This document shows, one piece after another, positions 61,790-64,000 of a stretch of 64,000 nt of DNA. Under the pieces are notes generated by a model. That model saw nothing but the letters and a program-made list of their open reading frames with translations. It was not told the DNA's origin and ran no database searches. Where the stretch lies: positions 1 through 64,000 of the forward strand of contig FR902129.1 of NCBI GenBank assembly GCA_000437895.1. Reading direction: 5' to 3'. The translations under genes and the position numbers were made by a program. The number at the start of each line of letters is the position of its first letter. Within the stretch, counting starts at the first letter, position 1. This DNA comes from Clostridium sp. CAG:914 (GTDB taxonomy: Bacteria > Bacillota_I > Bacilli_A > RF39 > UBA660).

Positions 61790-64000
61790 AAAAAATAGGA
61801 ATCATGACATGGTTTACATATAACAATTATGGAACATTGCTGCAAGTATCAGCTTTATCAAAAATAATTTCTGATATGGGATATAATCCACTAGTAATTA
61901 ATTATATTCCACGTATAAGAAAAACAAACATATTTGATATGAATTTTTCTTATATGAACAACAATATTTTAGAAAAAGAAAAAAAGAAAAAATATAAATG
62001 TACAATTGAAAATAACAATAAAAAATTTGAAGAATATCGAAATAATAAACTAAAATTCACTGATATAGCAGATAGCCATATTGAACTAAAAAAAATTGCT
62101 CAAGAAATGGATAAAATAGTTTGTGGAAGTGATCAAATTTGGTCACCAACAGTTTATGATAGTCGCTATTATCTTGATTTTGTAGATGATAAATCAAAAA
62201 AAATAGCATATGCACCAAGTTTCGGAGTGTCTACTATAAAAAGTAAATACATAGAAAATGAAATAAAGCAGTTATTGAATGAATTTTCTTCACTTTCTGT
62301 AAGAGAGGAAGCAGGAAAAAAAGTTATTAAAAATCTAATCCAAAAAGATGTAAAGATTGTTTTAGACCCAACCTTGCTTTTAGATTGTACAGAATGGGAT
62401 AAATACTTAAATTTTGCAAATGAAAAGCCAAAAAATAACAAATATATACTATGTTATTTTCTAGGAAACAATAAAGAATATTATAAATTAGCTAAAAAAA
62501 TTAGTAATCAATTAAATATTGAGTTAAAAATAATTCCAACTAATTATAAATCACTCAATTCAAAAATTGATTTTGCAGATAATTGTGGCCCTAGTGAATT
62601 TGTCAAATTAATTAAAGAAGCTTCTTACGTTTTAACTGATTCTTATCATGGCATGCTCTTTTCAATTATATATAATGTTCAATTTATCATTCTAAAAAGA
62701 TTTAAAGATAATCATCTTTCACAAAACTCAAGAATATATAATACATTAAAAGTATTAAATTTAACAGATAGATTATATTGCAAAAATTTAGATCATATAT
62801 TAAATAATGAAATAAACTATCAAAAAATAAATAAAAAAGTTGAAGAATTAAAAAAAGAAAGTTTAAAATACTTAAAAGAAGCTATAAACAAAACAAATAG
62901 CAATGATGCACAAAGGACTAATTATATTACTAACAATTGTACAGGTTGTGGTATGTGTGCCTCAGTATGTCCAACCAACGCAATAAGCATTGTCACTAAT
63001 AAAAATGGTTTTTTTGAATACAAAATAGACAAAAAAAAATGTATAAATTGCGGTTTATGCAAAAAAGTATGTGCCCAATGTCAAAATAAATTAGAAAATA
63101 TCAAAGAAATGAATTTATATAGTGCAAGTTCAAATAATAAAGAAGTATTATTAAATTCTTCTTCTGGTGGCATAGGATATGAAATATCGCAATATGCAAT
63201 AGATAATAATTTGCCAATTATTGGATGCACCTATAATTATAAAAAAAATATAGCCGAGCATATACTTATTAAAAATAGCCAAGATATTGAAAAATTATCT
63301 GGTTCTAAATATCTTCAAAGTTACACAGTTGATGCATTTAAAGAAATCAAAAAATTAAAAAAAGGAATAATTATTGGAACGCCATGTCAAATAGCATCAA
63401 TAAACAATTATTTAAGCATTATTAAAAAAAGAGACAACTTTATTTTAATAGACTTAATATGTCATGGCATTCCTAGTTATAATCTATGGACTAGAACAAT
63501 AGATAATATTAAAAAAATTAATAATATAAAATTTAGAAACAAAAAATATGGTTGGAAATGTTCGACAAAACTAACTATAAATAAAAAATTAATAAACAAA
63601 AAACTATTCTATGACTTTTTTACTAGTGGAACGATATATAACAAATGTTGCTATAGTTGCAATTACAGAAAAAGCAGTTGTGCCGATATAAGAATTGGTG
63701 ATTACTGGGGAAATAAATTTAAAGATAATAAATTTGGTATCAGCATGGTTATAGTTAATACAAATGCAGGAGAGAAAGTTTTAAAAGAATTAGTAAAACA
63801 AAAGAAAATATCTTTAAACAAAGAAAATATAGAAGATTATTTTAAAAATCAACAAAGTATTAATGCTGCACTGCCATTAAAATACAACGAAGTTATGTCA
63901 AAATTGGCAAATATGAACAACAGTATTAAGAAAATCCATAAAAACTATATAAAAAAGATAATTTTAGATTTGGAAATAAGACAAAGATTATACCCAATTT
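61786..64000 (+). CDS. Polysaccharide pyruvyl transferase / 4Fe-4S / FrhB-like fusion, truncated by window end
   Basis: At least 738 codons, open at the right edge. Residues 1-370 form a polysaccharide pyruvyl transferase domain (GIMTWFTYNNYGTLLQ, VCGSDQIWSPTVYD, KIAYAPSFGVST, SYVLTDSYHGMLFSII). Then two ferredoxin motifs, CTGCGMCASVCP (Cys 385, 388, 391, 395) and CINCGLCKKVC (Cys 419, 422, 425, 429), and an FrhB-like pair of domains with SSSGGIGYEI, GTPCQIASI and CYSCNYRKSSCADIRIGDYWG near residue 622. In capsule loci both halves are known, usually as separate genes. Predicted: pyruvylation of a repeat-unit sugar with an uncharacterised redox partner. ATG overlaps the flippase stop (ATGA), Shine-Dalgarno GAAAGAAG. 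Confidence 0.88.
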   Translation, partial: MKKIGIMTWFTYNNYGTLLQVSALSKIISDMGYNPLVINYIPRIRKTNIFDMNFSYMNNNILEKEKKKKYKCTIENNNKKFEEYRNNKLKFTDIADSHIELKKIAQEMDKIVCGSDQIWSPTVYDSRYYLDFVDDKSKKIAYAPSFGVSTIKSKYIENEIKQLLNEFSSLSVREEAGKKVIKNLIQKDVKIVLDPTLLLDCTEWDKYLNFANEKPKNNKYILCYFLGNNKEYYKLAKKISNQLNIELKIIPTNYKSLNSKIDFADNCGPSEFVKLIKEASYVLTDSYHGMLFSIIYNVQFIILKRFKDNHLSQNSRIYNTLKVLNLTDRLYCKNLDHILNNEINYQKINKKVEELKKESLKYLKEAINKTNSNDAQRTNYITNNCTGCGMCASVCPTNAISIVTNKNGFFEYKIDKKKCINCGLCKKVCAQCQNKLENIKEMNLYSASSNNKEVLLNSSSGGIGYEISQYAIDNNLPIIGCTYNYKKNIAEHILIKNSQDIEKLSGSKYLQSYTVDAFKEIKKLKKGIIIGTPCQIASINNYLSIIKKRDNFILIDLICHGIPSYNLWTRTIDNIKKINNIKFRNKKYGWKCSTKLTINKKLINKKLFYDFFTSGTIYNKCCYSCNYRKSSCADIRIGDYWGNKFKDNKFGISMVIVNTNAGEKVLKELVKQKKISLNKENIEDYFKNQQSINAALPLKYNEVMSKLANMNNSIKKIHKNYIKKIILDLEIRQRLYPI

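Noticed and set aside
1..64000. Mycoplasma-type genetic code (TGA as Trp)
   Set aside because: uppS, xerD, recX-region and PglC-like genes end in TGA right where their families end, and all conserved Trp codons checked are TGG.
1..64000. CRISPR array or restriction-modification system
   Set aside because: No regularly spaced repeats and no Cas, methyltransferase or restriction proteins were seen on either strand.

Overview
The window is a very AT-rich bacterial chromosome segment with densely packed, mostly co-directional genes, strong Shine-Dalgarno sites and standard-code termination. TGA is a genuine stop for several genes (uppS, xerD, the PglC-like transferase), which excludes the Mycoplasma/Spiroplasma code. 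Gene order and families (complete S10-spc-alpha operon with rpsZ-type S14, C-less alpha operon without S4, Cse60-like and DUF1540 proteins, RecD2, FtsA-FtsZ) indicate a low-GC Firmicute. A ClpB without its N-domain and the absence of L30 fit a reduced gut Bacilli lineage near the Mollicutes, such as the RF39-type uncultured clades. That placement is an inference from content, not from a phylogeny.

Layout. 1-20.6 kb holds scattered housekeeping genes: two metallophosphoesterases around uppS, enolase, rarA and xerD as a divergent pair, a phosphohexomutase, an SDR / Met-gamma-lyase-like / murD operon, a radical SAM gene, glmS, recD2 and several small unknown genes. 20.68-34.99 kb is one ribosomal super-operon, from a consensus promoter and structured leader through rpsJ to rplQ, including secY, adk, map, infA and rpoA. 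35-45 kb holds clpB under a CIRCE-like operator, a HAD hydrolase, recX, a lipoprotein, a Nudix hydrolase, a possible ADP-ribosyltransferase-like protein, an ABC exporter, tRNA-Arg(CCT), a transglutaminase-like protein, rpsP-khpA and a decayed HipA-family gene. 46.2-48.6 kb is ftsA-ftsZ.

48.7-64 kb looks like a surface-glycan locus. A membrane-anchored Cadherin-like-domain protein is followed by a PglF-like dehydratase, PglE-like aminotransferase, PglC-like phosphosugar transferase, a GNAT, a second PLP-fold protein, a FemAB/GNAT-like protein, three glycosyltransferases, a Wzy-like polymerase, a Wzx-like flippase and, running off the right edge, a fusion of a polysaccharide pyruvyl transferase domain with 2x[4Fe-4S] and FrhB-like domains. 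Read together this is a Wzx/Wzy-type pathway starting from a di-N-acetylated, bacillosamine-like sugar on undecaprenyl phosphate. The lipid carrier would come from uppS at the left end and the amino-sugar supply from glmS.

Most of the window is ordinary core genome. I see no CRISPR array, prophage, intact insertion sequence or obvious new defence island. The points most worth following are the CIRCE-variant operator whose spacer contains the clpB -35 box, the palindromic -35 shared by rarA and xerD, the pyruvyl-transferase/FrhB fusion, the structured S10 leader, two unrecognised multi-domain proteins (18971-20416 and 39765-40838) and the leaderless Cse60-like gene.
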